Origin: Spinacia oleracea
Lineage: Eukaryota > Streptophyta > Magnoliopsida > Caryophyllales > Amaranthaceae
Length of the DNA stretch: 64,000 bases
Direction: 5' to 3'
Assembly: GCF_020520425.1 (NCBI RefSeq)
Contig: NC_079492.1
Span: 138,760,361 to 138,824,360 of the forward strand
The position numbers were made by a program, and so were the translations under genes. The number at the start of each line of letters is the position of its first letter. Position 1 is the stretch's first letter. Below, one piece after another: positions 31,671-42,846 of the stretch. The notes beneath the pieces are model-generated. The model saw only the letters and a list, made by a program, of their open reading frames with translations, did not search any database and was not told the DNA's origin.

Positions 31671-34552
31671 ACTATGGCCAAAGACGATGACTCTCGAGTC
31701 CTGACATCTGTTTCGACACCCGACACTCTCGGTGAACAATATTAAGAACGATATTCCTTTAATTTTTAAGCGTAAAAATGTCCAATTTTCAAATTAGGTC
31801 GAATTATTCGAGCGTCACGCTCATGCTTTTAACGTCCTTGATCACATAGATCCTACCATCCCGCGTCCTACTAATGTTTCTGAGCCTATGTGGAAGTGAC
31901 TCGACTCAATTGTGAAACAATGTATTTATGGAACAATATCTACAGACCTTCTCTAGACAGTTCTTTGCAGAGGAGATTCGGCGCAACACATCTGGAATAA
32001 AATCAAGGCGATTTTTCAAGATAATAAACCTACCAGGGCTTTATATCTTGAAAATCAGTTCAATTCTCTCCATTTAAATAATTTTTCTGACATTAATTCT
32101 TATTGTTTACAATTAAAAACTATAAGTGATCAATTGGCTAACATTGACCAACCCGTGTCAAAATGGTTTTTCGCCTTGTTGTAGGTTTGGTTGATACATA
32201 TTATGATATTGTGGCTACTATGATTCAACAAACGGATCCCCTCCTGATTATTTAGAATGCCCAGTCTCGCCTACTTCTCGAGCAAGGCCGTCGTGCGAAT
32301 GATCAAGGAGGCCAAGCCGCAACATTTGCCGTACAACATCAACCACCTCCTCCCCCCCACAGCCAGGAGGCCAGCCCGACCGAGGCAGTGGAGGCGGCAG
32401 AGGCCGTGGTCGTGGCTAGGGGTGAGCAAAATGTTAGGGTACCCTGAATCGGAATCGGAACCTGTTAGGAACCTGTTGTGCAGGTTCTGGTTCCGGGTAA
32501 CAAAATTGAGAACCTTCTGCAATAGGTTTAGGTTCCGGTTCTCAACTTTTCGGAACGGGTACCTTGTTGGGTACCCTGGACACACTAATTCAACTATGAA
32601 ATACTCAAAATAAGGGATAATGCCATATAAAAATGCTTCATATGCCCAAAATACAAAATAATTCAAGCTAATTTTTAGAAATATAAATATAGAAGTACAA
32701 TTTAAGTCCAAACTATAAAAAATAAAGCCCAAACCATAAAGGATCGTTTTTTTTCAATAATTTATTTAAATTTTAAAAAAGACAGGGTACCCTGAATCGG
32801 TATCCTTCACGCCCCAACTTGCCCATCTAAACCATAAATAGTCCAGTACCTTTCTCTTTGGGCGAATATACCCCAACCAACCCACAATTGCGGTATACCC
32901 CACCTCCCCTCCGTGGTACTCCAGCAATTCGCCCAACCAGACCTCCCCCACCCTCGCCACGTGTCACCTGTAGTCAGCATGGTATTTTTAAACCCAACCC
33001 CAAATATGGCTTGACCATCTCCCCAACCAGCCCCACTCTCACCCGTTAGCCCATTCCTAAGAATCATAAATTAGCTTTGACTGATCGAAATTGGAATGCG
33101 GCGACACAAGATGAATATGGTGCTTTAATTAATACATGGACATGGGATTTGGTGTCTAAGAATACGGGGTTGAATATTGTTAATTGCATGTGGATATTTT
33201 CTCATAAAGAAAAGATAAAGGTGACCTTCTACGACATAAAGCTAGACTTGTTTGTGATGACAGGTCGCAGGAAAAGGGAGTCGATTGTGAATTGTGATGA
33301 GACATTCATCCCGTGGTGAAACCGACTAGTATTCGTACAGTTTTGGGCTTGGCTATGGCCAGAAAATGGTCTATTCATCAACTAGATGTAAAAAAAATCT
33401 TTCCATCATGGTGACTTACAGGAGACTGTTTACATGCACCAACCTCCAAGATTCGTTGACAAACGGGTCCCTAATTATGTGTGCTTACTGCGTAAGGCTC
33501 TTTATGGTCTTAAATAGGCTTCTCGTGTATGGTACCAACGGTTTGCACATTTTCTTTTACAGATGGGTTTTGTCATTGCAAAGAGTGACACATTTTTGTT
33601 TACTTTTAAGCATGGTGATGATATGGCTTATCTATTACTTTATGTTGACGATATTATTTTATGCACATCATCTGATGCTTTGCGTGACAAATTGATCTCC
33701 CATTTGAAAACAGAATTCCCAATGTCTGATTTGGGGCCCCTAAATTACTCTTGGGGAATTTATGTCTCCCGAAATCTTTCTTATATGATTCTCTCTCAGA
33801 AAAAATATGCACATGAAATTTTGGAACGTGCAGGCATGGGGACTTATAAGCCTGTTGCCACTCCTGTTGTCACTAAAATGCAAAGCTTAGTGCAGATTCA
33901 GGTCCTCCTGTGGCGGACTCAACTTAGTACCACAGTCTGGGAAGTGCTCTACAGTACCTTACATTTACTCGCCCTGACATTGCATATGCGGTGCACCAGG
34001 TGTGTCTTTTTATGCATGATCCACGGGAGCATCATTTGTATGCATTAAAGGCATCCTACGTTACATTCAGGGCACCATTGATCACGGATTACATTTATAT
34101 CTTACATTTACTTTGCGCTTGATTACTTATACAGTTATACTGATGCAGATTGGGGTGGGTGTCCTGATACTCGCCGTTCGACTTCAGGATATTGTTGTTT
34201 CTTAGGAGACAATCTTATTTCTTAGTCTTCTAAGCGTCAACCTACTCTTTCTAGATCAAGTGCACATGCATAATATAGAGGCATCACAAACGTCGTTGCT
34301 GAGGCATGTTGGTTGCGTAACCTTCTTCTAGAATTACATTACCCTCTACGTCAGGCCACCATTGTTTATTGTGATAATGTCAGTGCTATTTATTTATCCA
34401 GCAACCCCGTACAACATCAACGCACCAAACATGTGGAGATGGACATCCATTTTGTTAGTGAGAAAGTAGCGCTATCTGTTTTGAAACAGTTGCACCGCTT
34501 TGACTTTCACGTTTTCCAACACACACCTTTAACCATTAATATCTATTCGTAA
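31671..34552 (+). pseudogene. Decayed Ty1/copia relic lacking protease and integrase
   Basis: The left part matches copia gag with many stops: PLIFKRKN, IPRPTNVSEPMWK, IWNKIKAIFQDNKPTRALYL, then a glycine/arginine-rich tail. From 33060 the RT region is readable piecewise: KLALTDRNWNAATQDEYGAL, DETFIPVVKPTSIRTVLGLA, then YLLLYVDDIILCTSS at about 33628. RNase H traces follow: [13 protein letters not shown] and QHQRTKHVEMDIHF. No protease or integrase motifs lie between gag and RT, so about 2 kb has been deleted. No LTRs were recognised. An unrelated repeat interrupts it at about 32417-32815. Confidence 0.85.
32417..32815. mobile_element. Probable hAT-like repeat inserted in copia relic
   Basis: Starts TAGGGGTGAGCAAA and ends near CTTCACGCCCCA, resembling hAT termini. 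GGGTACCCTGAATCGG occurs near both ends as a subterminal repeat, and the palindrome GGGTACCC three times. No TSD was found, so the boundaries are uncertain. Confidence 0.5.
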
Positions 34553-34802
34553 AAATAATATTTTTTTGATAATTTGAAAAGTGGACATCGAGACTAATCC
34601 AACAATTTTTTATATGATAACATTTATTTTTTATATGTGTAAAAAGAGAGTAAAAGTTAATATGTGAATAGTGCATAAAGTGAAAGTGGTGCAACTATTT
34701 CCAAACAGAGTAAGTATTATTTTAAATCGCAAGCAAACATTAGTCGTTCACACTTTAGTATCTACTTTATACAACATTTAATGGTTCTACAAGTAATATT
34801 TA

Positions 34803-35585
34803 GGGTCCGCTAGGTTGTATATGATTGTATCACCTATCTCACGCTCTACTTTATTCACATTATTTTCACTTATCTAAAAAAATAAGTTGAAATAAATTAA
34901 TATAACATATGATAAGTTATAGGCAAATTTTCCAAAAAGAACCTTTTATAACTCAAATTTTGCGAGAAAGGACCTTATATAATTTTTTTTGTGAAAACAC
35001 ACCTTAAAGTTTTTTTTTTGCGAGAAAGGACCTAAGGGAAGTTTCCGGCATTGACTGAGCTTTTCCGGCCATTAACTTGCACGTGAGCAGCACGTGTGGC
35101 TTACGTTGGCTAAAGACACTGATTTTCCCGACTCTTGAATTTTCAAACTTGATTTTATTTCGGTTTTTTTTTTCAACTTTAGTTTTAAAGCTTAGAATTT
35201 TGGAGGAAAATTGGGTGTGATTAGCAAAATAAAGCCACACGTGCTTCTCACGTGTAAGTCAATAGCCAAAAAAGCTCAGTCAATGCCGGAAATTTACTTT
35301 TGGTTGTCTTTCGCAAAAAGAAATTATATTAATGTGTGATTTGACAAAAAAAAAATTATATAAGGTCCTTTCTCGCAAAAAATTTTACATTAAGGTGTTT
35401 TTTGACAAAAAAAGTTATATAAGGTCCTTTCTCGCAAAATTTGGATTATAAAAGGTCCTTTTTAACAAATTTGCCTAAGTTATAATATAAGTTAAAGAAA
35501 AGTAAGGACTAAAATAAGTCTTTAAATTAGATAAATTAAGATAAATTAGGGAAGATAAGGAATAGAACACAACCTTATTTGGCCC
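34803..35585. mobile_element. Tourist-like MITE (outer), interrupted by a Mutator MITE
   Basis: The left end GGGTCCGCTAGGTTGTAT pairs imperfectly with the right end ACAACCTTATTTGGCCC. TTA flanks both sides (34800-34802, 35586-35588). Removing the inner element at 34922-35475 leaves a MITE of about 220 bp. Confidence 0.65.
34922..35475. mobile_element. Mutator-type foldback MITE (copy 1)
   Basis: Starts GGCAAATTTTCC and ends CAAATTTGCC, with extended inverted arms containing repeated GCGAGAAAGGACCTTATATA. Exact 9-bp duplications TAAGTTATA lie at 34913-34921 and 35476-35484. A sister copy of nearly the same length lies at 59550-60104 in the opposite orientation. Confidence 0.88.
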
Positions 35586-36284
35586 TTAATGTGTTTCCTC
35601 TTTCGATTCAAAAGTTATAATTGTGTGGTCGCGAACTCACATTGACTGCAACACTAGTATATTGTTTGTTTTGGATTTAGTTTGCACGGATTTAGTTTGG
35701 ACACATCCCAAACCTTTAAAATGCATGAACTCAAAACACTATGCTTAACAATAGTGTATTGAGTCACATTTGGGTGAAATTCACTATTCATAAGGAAAGT
35801 TTTTATTTTCCTTCCCTTTGAAGGCTCTATTAGCCTTGCTCAATCAACCAAGGTTCGATTCTTGGTTCTTGCATATTTCCAAATTTTTTTGCTATCCCTT
35901 TTCTCCTTTCCTTTCTTTCTTCTGATCCACCTCCTGGATCATTTTCAATTTCTAACCTAAGCTCCACTCTCCTCTCACCTCCGCCCCCTCTCCTCAAATC
36001 AAACTCCACAACGAGCCACCAAATTCCGATCTTCCCACCACCATTCATGTGCCGTTCGTTACAGACTCAACCAGGTGGTGGCGGTGCTGTGTTCGAGCTG
36101 AATCTTTTCTTCGACGGCGGATTTTTTTCCGGTCGGAACACCAGGACGCAACTCTTCCTTCTCTCTCCAACTCCTTCACACACAGCAAGACTTGTTCATC
36201 GAAAAACCCTAATTCCTCCGAGTTCATCTCCATCAACATCAATGCGATCCTGAATTTTCAGCAAATTCTCTCTCCTCCTCTGCC

Positions 36285-36628
36285 ATGGCTGCCTTATGCA
36301 GGCTCATTCCCTTCCGCCTCCGTGTTTTCTCTCGGACTTACAGTACTTTTACCTTTGAAGGTTTTTTTTTCAGTTTCTCCTGAAATTCAACTTTTCTTGT
36401 ATCGAATTTGGTTATGATGTGAGTATTTTGATTTTTTGATGAAATGAGTTCAATTTTCAGGAATTGGAGGGAGTTTGCGGCATTTCAGTGACCAGAAAGT
36501 GCTGAAGATCGAGGACGAGGTGATCGAGGATGAGGTCAAGAAAATTCGGCGTGAATTAGATGCTGCCAAGGAGAGTTTCCTTAGAATTCCACATGCGCTT
36601 AAGTCTATGCCTAAGATGAATCCTGAGG
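36285..36628 (+). pseudogene. Exons 1-2 of a HAD-superfamily 5'-nucleotidase-domain (NT5DC-like) gene, truncated
   Basis: Exon 1 (36285-36360) encodes MAALCRLIPFRLRVFSRTYS, rich in Arg, Ser and Leu like a mitochondrial presequence. An intron with GT/AG ends (36361-36460) follows. Exon 2 (36461-36628) continues in frame with HFSDQKVLKIEDEVIEDEVK, then AAKESFLRIPHALKSMPKMN, ending PEG before a GT donor at 36629. The MPKMNPEG stretch resembles the segment preceding the HAD motif I region in plant 5'-nucleotidase-domain proteins; this is from memory, not a search. The catalytic exons are absent downstream, so the copy is truncated. A GC-rich, CT-rich 5' UTR-like tract precedes it from about 35890, so promoter and leader may have been captured too. 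Confidence 0.55.
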
Positions 36629-38342
36629 GTATGGTACTACCTCCATTTCAGATTAATTGATCACGTAACTAACTTTTCAGAATTTTAGTTTGTATCGTTT
36701 GCGACTGAAAATATATGCATTTTGTTCATTTGAGGGGGGAGTATGTGCTTAACATAGTTGGGGTGATTATAGTGCTTAGCTTCCCCACCTATCCCCATGT
36801 TAGGATAAAGTTTGTCATACGTGCAAGGAAATTAAGAAAATTTGGGAAATGCATCCTACATGTGTGGGCAGAATATCAGTTAGAGACTGCCTTGGGCAAG
36901 AAGTTGGTGAAATCCATTGAATATGAGAGCAAGTTGGTTGGACTTAGGAATTATAAATTAGGGAGGCAGTTATATCTTGTAAGAGAATGGCTTGTTGATT
37001 ATTCTATTTTTTCATTTTCTCTCTCTCTCTCTCTACCTAAGTCGCATCATTCAAAGGGGACAAACTATGGGCTTTACTGTTTGATCATTACTTAGTTATT
37101 GCATGATGAATACTTGTACTAGGAAGTAGGAATGTAAAATTATTGATCCTTAGAAGGATATATAGTGTTATCCCTCTCATTCTGAACATTTATGCAACTC
37201 ATGCGAGGGATTCTCATGAATCTGGTGGTGAATTTTCAGCTGGATATGGTAGGTTTTAATGTCTCTGTGTTGCTAGAGTTTATGAGTTATTGAAGCCTAC
37301 GCTCCCTTTAAATTAAAATTTGTCATCAAGCTGTGCAGGAAAAGTTGTCAATATCAGGCGTTGTGCATTCTTTGAGTTATGGTGGACTGATGCTATGAGT
37401 CCATTGGAGTTCTATTTCGATCTATATCTATTGCTTGCACTATCTCGCCCATGATTCTCGGCTACTGAACTTATAATCTGTTACTCCGTATAATCTTGTT
37501 ATGGAATTTGATTTCATTTCTTTGTGATCTGAACAATCAAATTAGCTTCTGTAGAAAAATTATGTAATGTTTGTATACTGTAACTTGTTTGCTTATCCTT
37601 ATTTTTTTTCCAGTGTGAAAGACGTGCATGCTTTGAGTTATGCTGAACTGATCGTGGGGATGTTCGCTTTCGACCTGTGCCTTTGTCTCGACTACCAAAC
37701 TTAGTCTGTTATAAGGTGTAAAGATAATGGTGGCTAGTTTGGTACAAAGTTTGAGGTAAACTCTGTAACTCTGTTTCACTTGTTCTGGTAAAAGGGTTGA
37801 AAGAAAGTTGTGGGTTATTTTGGTGTGGTACTTTACTTTAGAACTGTCATTGTGGGTTTTTATATAGACAGATTCTATATTGATGGAGAAGACAGAGGTG
37901 TTGGTAGGATATTACAATTTCCTGTAAGGTGAGAGTGATGATAAATTGTTGATAAGGAATGCTTGGTTGCTGTAGTTTCAACTTGATATTGTGTTTGTTG
38001 ATTCAGTCAATATATTAGCTGCCAGGTTCAGGAATTCAATTACCTTGTTTCTGGTGGCCTTGTTTTTTTTGTGTGGTTTTTGTGATTCCAAAAATGACAC
38101 CTTTTTCTTGTTATGGCACGAGTATGGATTAGTCGACTCGGTACTAATTATTGGTGTACCTTTGTTTCAAAACCGCTGATGGTCGTGGGGAGGGAGGATA
38201 AGCCGAACACTTGGTTTGTGGATTGGTAATTTCGTGCACACATGTGACAATCTAAGTTGATACATGTCCCTCAGTGCGTGATTGGTTCGTCAAAACACTG
38301 TGCTAGGTGCCTCACCCCTCAAGGGTACTGTGTAGACTCTTA

Positions 38343-38400
38343 GGCCCTGTTTTGTTTTCCCTGGACTGAATGTTACTAAACTGCAACAAAAAAAAGGGCC
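38343..38400. mobile_element. 58-bp Tourist-like remnant
   Basis: Begins GGCCCTGTTTTGTT and ends AACAAAAAAAAGGGCC, with TTA on both sides (38340-38342 and 38401-38403). It is probably a deletion derivative of a PIF/Harbinger MITE. Confidence 0.6.
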
Positions 38401-38453
38401 TTATTGCTGTAATGTTTTGCACTGATGCATACAGACTGTGGTTAGGTGCAAGC

Positions 38454-38512
38454 AGGCAACTTTGATCTGATGCCTTGTTACTCGACGAGGCAACTTTGAT
38501 CTGATGCCTTGT
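38454..38512. repeat. Direct repeat, period 34 bp
   Basis: GGCAACTTTGATCTGATGCC followed by TTGT occurs at 38455-38478 and 38489-38512 without mismatch. Confidence 0.9.
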
Positions 38513-39586
38513 ACTGGCAACATTTTTTTTCACTTTCTCTCTTTTTGTCTCCTTTTCTCTTTCTTCCGTCGATTTATTCCTCATATTGACCTGGTTGCTT
38601 CTCTTCTTCTTTATCTCCCCGTTTTCAATTTCTGTTCTCTCATATTGACCTGGTTTATGTTCTTGCCCCTTCATGCTTGCTCCCCATTTTAACCTCTCTT
38701 TTCTCCCCTTCCTGCTTAATCTGATAAAAAATGGAAGAGACGGAAGACAAGGATGTTTTACAGACACATCTCGCCTAGAACCAGATCTCCAAGGTAAGGG
38801 CTTACCTACTTTTCTCGATCTCCTATTATATCGGTTCTCATTTTTTTAACTACTAGGGTTATAAAGATTTATGAAGTTTAGGTTTTTTTGGTTTACATGG
38901 ATGATAATTTTATTTTTGAATTCGTTCTTTTTCCCGTCAATTTTCAGATCCAATTCTCGATTCTTGAAGTCTACTGTGTTTGATTTTGTTTTGGATTTTA
39001 TGAAATTTAAACAATTAGAAATCATTGTACGGAGAATGCTATGATTGAGTTTAGGAAGATTGAAGGAGAATGCTGCTACAATTAAGAATGAGTGCTAATG
39101 TGGCCTTATCTGCCCAATGGAAATCAAATGTTTCTGGCGATGAACACACCTGGGTCACTTTAAGAGCAAGGTCAATTTTCTCACTTGCCTGTGGATGAAT
39201 ATTCGGCTATTATTGATTAATTTTTCGATATCATAATTGAATATGTTGTGGATCGAGTATTGATTTGGGGAACTTGGTGTAGTATGCATACATGATTGTA
39301 TGCTTTTAATTGATATTTTTTATTCCCTTAATGTTTGAAGGACTTGAAGAATTAGTCCATCATATCGGAATGAGACATATATAATCATGATAGGAGCTAT
39401 TATACAAGCTTTTTGTCTCTTTTTATGCTGATGAACTAGGGGTTAAAAAAATTCAAGAAGGAAACTAACATTTTCAAATTTCATGGTTCTCTTTGTGGCT
39501 TATCAATCCTTGTTCAGACAGTTTTTTTGTTTTCCTACCTAGGTTAAAGTATTAAAGAACATTTTAGATCATGTCACTTCATAGAG

Positions 39587-39681
39587 AATGTTTCTGGTGT
39601 CCCGGAAATCTTCTTTCACAGTCTCACGAAAGAGCAGTACACTCCAGGCTTCCTTTTCCTGCCGAGTTATGATTTCAGTGA
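39587..39681 (+). other. Exon-like coding segment of unknown origin
   Basis: An open frame reading NVSGVPEIFFHSLTKEQYTP and then GFLFLPSYDFSD is bounded by AG at the left and GT (GAT/GTATTT) at the right. Composition looks coding against the AT-rich surroundings. I cannot name the gene. It could be a further captured exon or chance. Confidence 0.3.
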
Positions 39682-39852
39682 TGTATTTTTCTGAAAGTTA
39701 TGTGTGTTTAGTTGTCTATTGACTTTACAATGATCTAAACTTGAAGCTTCCCTAGATCTAGATATCTAAATAAGCTCGTCTTTAGTTTGGAACGTAAATG
39801 ACTAGACTATATATATAAGAGAAGCTTGCATATGTAATTAAGATGTGATATT

Positions 39853-39978
39853 TGCTGATGAGTACATAGAATGCGAGCTCTTGATTCTCGTCATTGATTT
39901 GGTCCTTCACAAGCCTCAAGCTTACAGGCACTTGCTCTTCAACGTGCTCCACCGCAATAATTCAGATTTTGACACCTA
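39853..39978 (+). pseudogene. ARV1: ARV1-like gene fragment
   Basis: The frame reads ADEYIECELLILVIDLVLHK, then PQAYRHLLFNVLHRNNSDFD, then a stop soon after. The ADEYIECE and LxHKPQAYRHLLFN motifs are typical of ARV1, an ER membrane protein involved in sterol transport and lipid homeostasis. The upstream zinc-ribbon exon and the downstream membrane exons are missing, so it is a non-functional fragment. It has the same orientation as the neighbouring captured fragments. Confidence 0.72.
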
Positions 39979-40681
39979 ATTGTTCAAAGCATCCTTATTT
40001 TTTTTTGGCAATTCAAAGCATCCTTCTTTTTCCTCTTTGTTGATGCTTACAAGTTATGGATTTTGAATGAGACCTCAAAAGTGTTGTCGGTTTTGACATT
40101 GGGATTGAAATCTTTGGGATGTTCCCTTATAGGGAATTTGGTGTTCTTTTTGTGTTTTCAAGGAGATTTTATACTTTTATAGAGGGTTTTTCTGGGTTCA
40201 AAGATGTGTTGCTCACCGTGGTTGTTTCAAGTTACTTGAAGATTTATATGCTGTCCATGTTGATCTGGGAATTCCCTGCTTCAATGGTTCATATCATTGA
40301 TTTGTTTGTTATGTCATCTAATCTGGTAGCTCTACGGGTGATCTCTGAATCCTCTTTTACTAAATGTGTCGGGTTGTGCCTGGGTGCCCATGCCATGAAG
40401 TTCTTTGTAAACTGGATGCTAAAATAGTGACGATGTTGCTGTTGAATTCTGGGTCATTCAATCATTCATTTACAGGATTCCATACTTCTATTCTCGGTTA
40501 TCAGATATAGTGAGTTGGATGCTTTAAGATCTATTCGCGGTTATTGAACATGTTTAGAGAGAACACACATTTTTTATTTTGACTGAATGAATTATCTGGT
40601 TCCCTTGATCTAGAATAAAATGTGTTTATTATGTTGCACTTTGAGCACAATTTTTTTAGTAGCAGGTTGGTAACATCTAAC

Positions 40682-41048
40682 ATGGATTCCCAGAAGAATC
40701 CAGCTGAAACTAAATCATCTGCTACTGCACCAACTCCAGCAATTGCTTCATGTCGGAGGAAGAAGAAAGATGATGCGACTTTCCTAGAGGATTTAAAGGG
40801 CCATATTGATGAGTTTATCGATGCTTCCATGGATGAACATAAGTTATGCTTCACAAAAACCATTCAAAAGGTATGTTTTTTTTTATTTCTATTAACCGCA
40901 TTTAGTGATATGATGTTTTAAATATTTTGTACTTAATTAATGCTCAAAACTCTTGTGTGAAGGGCAGATGTTTTCAATATCGAAGGTAGTGGCACAACGG
41001 AATTCTGAGCAGCAGGAAGTAGAGAGTGTTCTTTTTACCCCTGTTTAG
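40682..41048 (+). CDS. Small two-exon plant gene, 89 aa, possibly functional captured copy
   Basis: Exon 1 40682-40870 (63 codons, phase 0) reads MDSQKNPAETKSSATAPTPA, then a basic RRKKKDD, then FLEDLKGHIDEFIDASMDEH and KLCFTKTIQK. The intron 40871-40967 has GT and AG ends (GGGCAG). Exon 2 40968-41048 reads MFSISKVVAQRNSEQQEVES and ends VLFTPV before TAG. I recall a small conserved plant family of unknown function with the same DDATFLEDLKxHIDEF core and KMFGMSKVVAxR second exon. In that family the protein ends differently (SSLPLQT-like), so the last residues here may be damaged. No signal or membrane segment. It lies between the ARV1 fragment and the Helitron end. Confidence 0.5.
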
Positions 41049-41826
41049 CGTTAGTTTTGACTTTTGAACACCGTTATAAGTTAATAACGTATATTTATGA
41101 TATTCTATCATCTAGGATAACTACGTAATAAACTTGTGACTTATATTCACTTACAGAAATGTTTACTTCTTTGCAAATATGCTTCCTTTGTATCCTGTGC
41201 TTTAAAAATCTGTCTAATTCTGAGGATATTCTAATTTGTTGTTGGTATCTTTTGTTTGAGGAACTCTTGGCAACATCTACTAAGGTTGTTATCACTTGGG
41301 CACAAAGTGTGGCTTCAGAAGGTACGCTATGAAATCCGAAAGAGCCTTATTTTATCTGCATTTGAATGTTATAACTTATGAAGTTCAATTTGGAAATGGA
41401 CTCAGACCACCCGCGAACCACAGGAATCAACTGTAGACCGTCGCATTTGAGGAACAACTTGAAATAGTACACTACTTATAGCACTATGACAGGAGTTGTC
41501 ATGATGTAGGATAAGAGCTCCAAGGATATGGTCCCCCAAAGTAATAGGATTGTTACATTGTAGTCAGCTCATGAGATAGCAGCTGATTGTAAATGGTTAT
41601 ATGAGGGTGTTACGGATGCAACAAAAAAGATGGTTTAATGTTGCGCTTAAATAGTTATTTATGTAGATGGATTCAACCATAAACATTTCCCGTAGTTATT
41701 GATGAATCATGTAATTCTTGTTTAATTAGTATAGTTTTTTGGCTAAGTTCCTTCCTTGGTTATTTTTCCCTAATCATTTTGATTATTTGCTAATTTAATT
41801 TTACCAATTAATTTCAATATCTTGGG

Positions 41827-41862
41827 GGACCGCGCGCGTTAGCGCGCGGTCCAACAACTAGT
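41827..41862 (+). mobile_element. Helitron 3' terminus (hairpin + CTAG/T)
   Basis: GGACCGCGCGC (41827-41837), loop GTTA, and GCGCGCGGTCC (41842-41852) make a perfect 11-bp GC stem. AACAA, CTAG (41858-41861) and the host T (41862) follow. The arrangement stem-loop, short spacer, CTRR and insertion before T is diagnostic of Helitrons. No TSD is expected for this class. Confidence 0.85.
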
Positions 41863-42841
41863 TTCTAAAAAACCTCACAATAAAAGAGTAAATAGACAGT
41901 TGTATTGAAGGTTACTCTTCCTCGATTTTTTTTAATAAAGCGGGACATCCCAACAATACACCGTACCCCTCAAACCAAGGATCATGAACGCCTTTCTAAA
42001 GAACTTATACTGTTAGTGTATTCAAGGCAACTCTTCCTTGATTATTATGTTATTGTTATATTTTTAGATACGGAGTAGTATTTTGTGATGAGACTCCTTT
42101 TTGACTTTAAAGTGTAAAGAAGTTTTTATGTATACAACTAATAGTATAAGTGATTTGTTCAAACATCTTCTACATATCTAATGAAAAATGATATACCTTT
42201 GGATATACGTGAACCTATTGTTAAGCACACCTAATTTAAACTACCAGTGAATACATATATGATTTTTCAGAAGAAAACTACTAGCTAGAGTACTATTCTT
42301 ACCTGCTATTCCACTATAAGTAAATTGTAAAATGACCTCGAGTGTCTAATGGTTGATACCAAGCTGGGGAAGATCTTCCATCGGATTTATTCGGGGCCAA
42401 ACCCTGATAAGTTTTTTGAATTATTAATTATACACAATACAAGCTAAAATACACATATAAAATGCCGGTGACGTGTTGATTAAATGCATTAATATTCGGT
42501 AAAATGTTAGAAGTAATTTTAGCCAAAATCCACCCTGAAACCAAATATAATGTCCAATAGGGTGTCACTTCGAGAGACATGATAAGTGGAGTAATTGAGT
42601 ATGGAAAGATGATGTAAAAGATAAGTGGATTGCTGATTATGTCCAAGGAAATATGGTAAGGACGGCAGTATGGGGCACTGCAAGAGTACAGTTTCATTGT
42701 ACTTATAGATAACCCAGTGGGTCATATGAATTAGGCCCACTTATGCTTGTGAAACAACCCGTTCAGTCGATTTGTGGGTCGAGCTTTTACTAATCAGCCC
42801 ACTTCAACCCACCCTTGCTGACCTGGCACAACCCAGAAAAT
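41863..42841. other. Spacer between Helitron end and gypsy element
   Basis: No gene found. The last 150 bp (GGCCCACTTATG, CAACCCACCCTTGC) resemble the sequence right of the gypsy element (57924-58120), consistent with the gypsy having inserted into one repeat. Confidence 0.5.
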
Positions 42842-42846
42842 ACATC
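42842..42846. repeat. Target-site duplication ACATC (left)
   Basis: Matches 57919-57923 after the 3' LTR. Confidence 0.9.

Larger units (their letters stand above)
36629..39586. other. Intron-like/non-coding interior of the putative Helitron
   Basis: AT-rich sequence without continuous coding. It holds a short Tourist remnant (38343-38400), a 34-bp-period duplication (38454-38512), a CT-rich tract (37017-37036) and a faint direct repeat between about 37355 and 37640 (CATTCTTTGAGTTATG versus CATGCTTTGAGTTATG). Confidence 0.5.
35589..41861 (+). mobile_element. Putative gene-capturing Helitron (3' end certain, 5' end unresolved)
   Basis: The block ends with a classic Helitron 3' terminus at 41827-41861 and contains fragments of at least three unrelated host genes in the same orientation. 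Each has intron signals: HAD/5'-nucleotidase exons 1-2, an ARV1 segment and a small two-exon gene. No Rep/helicase is seen, so it would be non-autonomous. The 5' terminus should begin TC after an A. A weak candidate is A/TCTACTTTATAC at 34761, which would place the nested MITEs inside the Helitron; this is speculative and the left boundary given here is only a minimum. If the 3' motif is fortuitous, the block would simply be decayed gene duplicates. Confidence 0.5.

Noticed and set aside
35826..35870. tRNA/SINE-like B-box (GGTTCGATTC)
   Set aside because: An A-box-like TTAGCCTTGCTCAAT precedes it, but there is no foldable tRNA, 3' tail or TSD that would support a SINE or tRNA gene.
36715..37095. 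126-codon ORF after the NT5DC-like exons
   Set aside because: No recognisable domain, no continuation of the nucleotidase exons, and a CT-rich tract inside. It is probably intronic chance.
40119..40427. 102-codon ORF between the ARV1 fragment and the 89-aa gene
   Set aside because: Hydrophobic, compositionally random product with no motif or splice support.
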